Origin: Gammaproteobacteria bacterium
GTDB lineage: Bacteria > Pseudomonadota > Gammaproteobacteria > Pseudomonadales > Azotimanducaceae
Direction: 5' to 3'
DNA length: 6,745 nt
Assembly: GCA_002694945.1 (NCBI GenBank)
Contig: NZNP01000094.1
Coordinates: 16,748 to 23,492, forward strand
Positions 5,164 through 6,745 of this stretch are shown here, piece by piece. Every line of letters begins with the position of its first letter. Position 1 is the first letter of the stretch. Made by a program: the position numbers and the translations under genes. The notes beneath the pieces were generated by a model that saw only the letters and a list, made by a program, of their open reading frames with translations, was not told the origin of the DNA and searched no databases.

Positions 5164-6359
5164 ACAATCTTTCAAAGGCGGCAGCCTTGGTTGGAGCAGC
5201 TGAATCGAATGAGATCGGTTATCCCGACGAACCGCGAACTTCGCTTCAATTGCATATTGAGGCAATAAAAAACGCGTCAGACTATACTGGTATTCCGATT
5301 TCAGACATAGACGGAGTTTTCTCCACTGCATGGACATCTGATTTAGGAGAGCATCTAGGCTTGCATCCGAAGTACATTGACACGACTGCGGTCGGTGGCT
5401 GTTCCTTCCAGATTCACGTACATCATGCCTTGTGCGCGATTTACGCGGGTGTTATTGATACTGCGTTGGTTAGTCATGGTGAAAATGGTTGGTCGCAAAG
5501 ACGGGTTGGAAAAGAAGGAGGACCCTCTTACCCAACTCACCGAGATGCCCCGGCGGTGCAGATGGTCTCGCCCTATGGGCTTATGGGGCCTCCTTCCTAC
5601 TACGCGCATGCAATGGTTAGGCATAACCATGAATTTGGTACGACGCCAGAAGATTTCGCTCATGTTGCGGTTGTGACAAGGGAGTGGGCGACGAAGAACC
5701 CGCGCGCTGTAATGTTCAATGACGAGTCGCATGAATTTGGTGGCCCTATCGATGTTGATACCGTCAACAACGCTCCAATGATTACTTGGCCACTAACGAT
5801 GTTGCATTGTTGTTTACAAACAGATCATGGTGGCGCAGTTATTCTCGCAAGGCCTGAAGTCGCTCGTGACCTGCAAACAAACCCGGTTTGGGTAGCTGGT
5901 GCAGGCGAGAGTATGGGGCATAGCACCATGCTGGAAATGGAGGATTTCACAGCGACGTCCGCGGCTAGGTCATCCGCGGTGGCTTATGAGATGGCTGGTC
6001 TATCAGCGGTAGATATGGAAATGGCGATGATTTATGACTCATTTACTGTCACTGCGGCTATTACTGCGGAAATGCTTGGACTCGCTCCCAGAGGAGAAGG
6101 GCATAAGTTGTGGCAAGACGGTCATGCCGCTCCGGGCGGTCGTCTGCCAATCAACACCAATGGCGGTGGCCTGTCATTTAATCACTCCGGCATGTATGGC
6201 ATGCATCTGTTAATAGAAGCTTACAGGCAGCTTTCAGGGACCGCAGAGGATGGGGTTAACGGCATTGAAGGTAAGCAGACCAATGCTCGGACTTGCGTTG
6301 TAAATGGTACCGGTGGTTTGTTGTCAACCACCGGTACTTTGGTGCTGACAGCGGACTAA
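5160..6359 (+). CDS. Thiolase-like protein (SCP2-thiolase/DitF-Ltp2 group), DUF35-dependent thiolase or retro-aldolase
   Basis: The 399-residue length is normal for a thiolase fold. The N-terminal half contains DIDGVFST (49-56), VGGCSFQIHVHHALCAIYAG (78-97), with Cys81 at the nucleophile position, and ALVSHGE (102-108). The C-terminal half contains MIYDSFT (290-296, Tyr292), NTNGGGLSFNHSGMYG (332-347, His342 and Tyr346) and NGTGGLLSTTGT (382-393). The GHPxG box of classic thiolases is here NHSGMYG. SCP2-like members with a DUF35 partner either cleave 3-ketoacyl-CoA with CoA or, like Ltp2, split beta-hydroxyacyl-CoA by retro-aldol chemistry using tyrosines near these positions. Retention of Cys81 and His342 favours thiolase chemistry; Tyr292 and Tyr346 keep aldolase possible. 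The gene closes the operon and overlaps its DUF35 partner by four bases. Its 3' end overlaps the convergent ALDH gene by four bases and carries a strong inverted repeat. Confidence 0.9.
   Translation: MNNLSKAAALVGAAESNEIGYPDEPRTSLQLHIEAIKNASDYTGIPISDIDGVFSTAWTSDLGEHLGLHPKYIDTTAVGGCSFQIHVHHALCAIYAGVIDTALVSHGENGWSQRRVGKEGGPSYPTHRDAPAVQMVSPYGLMGPPSYYAHAMVRHNHEFGTTPEDFAHVAVVTREWATKNPRAVMFNDESHEFGGPIDVDTVNNAPMITWPLTMLHCCLQTDHGGAVILARPEVARDLQTNPVWVAGAGESMGHSTMLEMEDFTATSAARSSAVAYEMAGLSAVDMEMAMIYDSFTVTAAITAEMLGLAPRGEGHKLWQDGHAAPGGRLPINTNGGGLSFNHSGMYGMHLLIEAYRQLSGTAEDGVNGIEGKQTNARTCVVNGTGGLLSTTGTLVLTAD
6307..6337 (+). terminator. Perfect 12-bp inverted repeat in the 3' end of the thiolase-like gene, possible terminator
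   Basis: GTACCGGTGGTT (6307-6318) is followed by a seven-base loop (TGTTGTC) and AACCACCGGTAC (6326-6337), the exact reverse complement. A G-U pair could extend the stem by one step. On the plus strand it is followed only by TTT and then GG, so it is not a textbook intrinsic terminator; on the minus strand the tract after it is also short. It lies inside codons for the conserved NGTGGLLSTTGT segment, about 20 bases before the thiolase stop codon, where two convergent transcription units meet with no intergenic space. The structure is certain; a role in terminating transcription or protecting mRNA 3' ends is inference. Confidence 0.5.
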
Positions 6360-6745
6360 GATGCCTTGTTATACGGTGGTCGCATCATCTTTGCGGCCAT
6401 CTTTGAAACGGCGTTGGATTGTGTATATATGGACTTGGCATGGCTGAAGTTTTTGAAGCCATCTAGTCCGTGGTAAGAACCCATCCCGCTTGGCCCAACT
6501 CCGCCGAATGGAAGGTCTTCTTGGGCTATATGCATGATCACGTCATTGACTGTTACCCCGCCCGACGTTGTCTGGGTCAAAACTTTGTTTTCTTCGGCCT
6601 TATCCTCTCCGAAGTAATAAAGCCCCAAGGGGCGATCGTGGCTGTTTATGTAATCCAGGGGCTCGTCCAGTTCTTTATATTGCTTGACGGGTAAAATTGG
6701 ACCAAAAATTTCGTCCTGCATGACTTGCATATCGTCACTGGGATC
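6356..6745 (-). CDS. Aldehyde dehydrogenase, coniferyl-aldehyde-dehydrogenase type, C-terminal fragment
   Basis: The 129 visible residues, open at the right edge, form the C-terminal end of an NAD(P)-dependent ALDH. The segment DPSDDMQVMQDEIFGPILPV (1-20) holds the conserved EIFGP motif, whose Glu12 and Phe14 belong to the cofactor-binding region. It is followed by SGGVTVND (61-68) and LPFGGVGPSGMGSYHG (78-93), then GFKNFSHAKSI. This spacing and the SYHGxxGFKNFSHAK tail are typical of the class-3-like/coniferyl aldehyde dehydrogenase group, which oxidises aromatic or aliphatic aldehydes to acids. The catalytic Cys and the NAD-binding Glu lie beyond the window, so activity cannot be judged. 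The TAG stop (6358-6356) overlaps the thiolase stop (6357-6359) from the other strand. It belongs to a separate transcription unit, although an aldehyde-to-acid step could feed the CoA pathway opposite (inference). Confidence 0.92.
   Translation of the reverse strand, partial: DPSDDMQVMQDEIFGPILPVKQYKELDEPLDYINSHDRPLGLYYFGEDKAEENKVLTQTTSGGVTVNDVIMHIAQEDLPFGGVGPSGMGSYHGLDGFKNFSHAKSIYTQSNAVSKMAAKMMRPPYNKAS

Noticed and set aside
5355..5732. Open frame of 125 codons on the minus strand inside the thiolase-like gene
   Set aside because: It is a shadow of a strongly conserved coding region, with an Arg-rich, low-quality translation and no family resemblance.
6356..6745. ALDH fragment as a truncated pseudogene
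   Set aside because: The frame is open to the window edge without stops and all C-terminal motifs are intact. The truncation is only the end of the window.

Overview
The window looks like chromosomal DNA from a Gram-negative bacterium, most likely a marine-type gammaproteobacterium. This is an inference from the gene types (a signal-peptide-bearing CBM9/DUF5916 outer-membrane protein, a coniferyl-type aldehyde dehydrogenase, a DUF35/thiolase pair), from roughly balanced base composition and from tight operon packing. No tRNA, rRNA, CRISPR array, insertion sequence or phage gene is visible. Almost every base is coding; the longest gene-free stretch is under 90 bases.

Left block (minus strand, 1-2628): a GTG-started, exported protein of 795 residues with an N-terminal CBM9-like domain and a DUF5916 C-terminal region, predicted to be an outer-membrane beta barrel. 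After 15 bases comes the start of a Cof-type HAD phosphatase, which runs off the left edge. The phosphatase ribosome binding site directly abuts the DUF5916 stop codon, so the two are probably cotranscribed.

Centre (2629-2715): a short divergent intergenic region with small inverted repeats and a run of nine T, but no convincing promoter.

Right block (plus strand, 2716-6359): a tight five-gene operon encoding an alpha/beta hydrolase (esterase type), a crotonase-superfamily enzyme, a YjbQ/UPF0047 protein, a DUF35 zinc-ribbon/OB-fold protein and a thiolase-like protein. Gaps are 2, 6 and 7 bases, and the last pair overlaps by four bases (ATGA). The crotonase plus DUF35-thiolase set points to breakdown of a CoA-activated acid by beta-oxidation-like or retro-aldol chain shortening, as in steroid side chains, terpenoids or branched acids. 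The hydrolase could supply or release the acid. The substrate cannot be read from the sequence. No acyl-CoA synthetase or dehydrogenase lies in the window.

Right edge (6356-6745, minus strand): the C-terminal 129 residues of a coniferyl-aldehyde-dehydrogenase-type ALDH, converging on the thiolase with a four-base overlap of the gene ends. A perfect 12-bp hairpin sits in the last 55 bases of the thiolase gene and may act as a terminator.

The most notable points are the crotonase lacking both canonical catalytic glutamates, the thiolase with an altered His motif beside its DUF35 partner, YjbQ inside a CoA operon, and the intragenic hairpin. None alone demonstrates a new system; the operon is best seen as an uncharacterised variant of a known catabolic theme.
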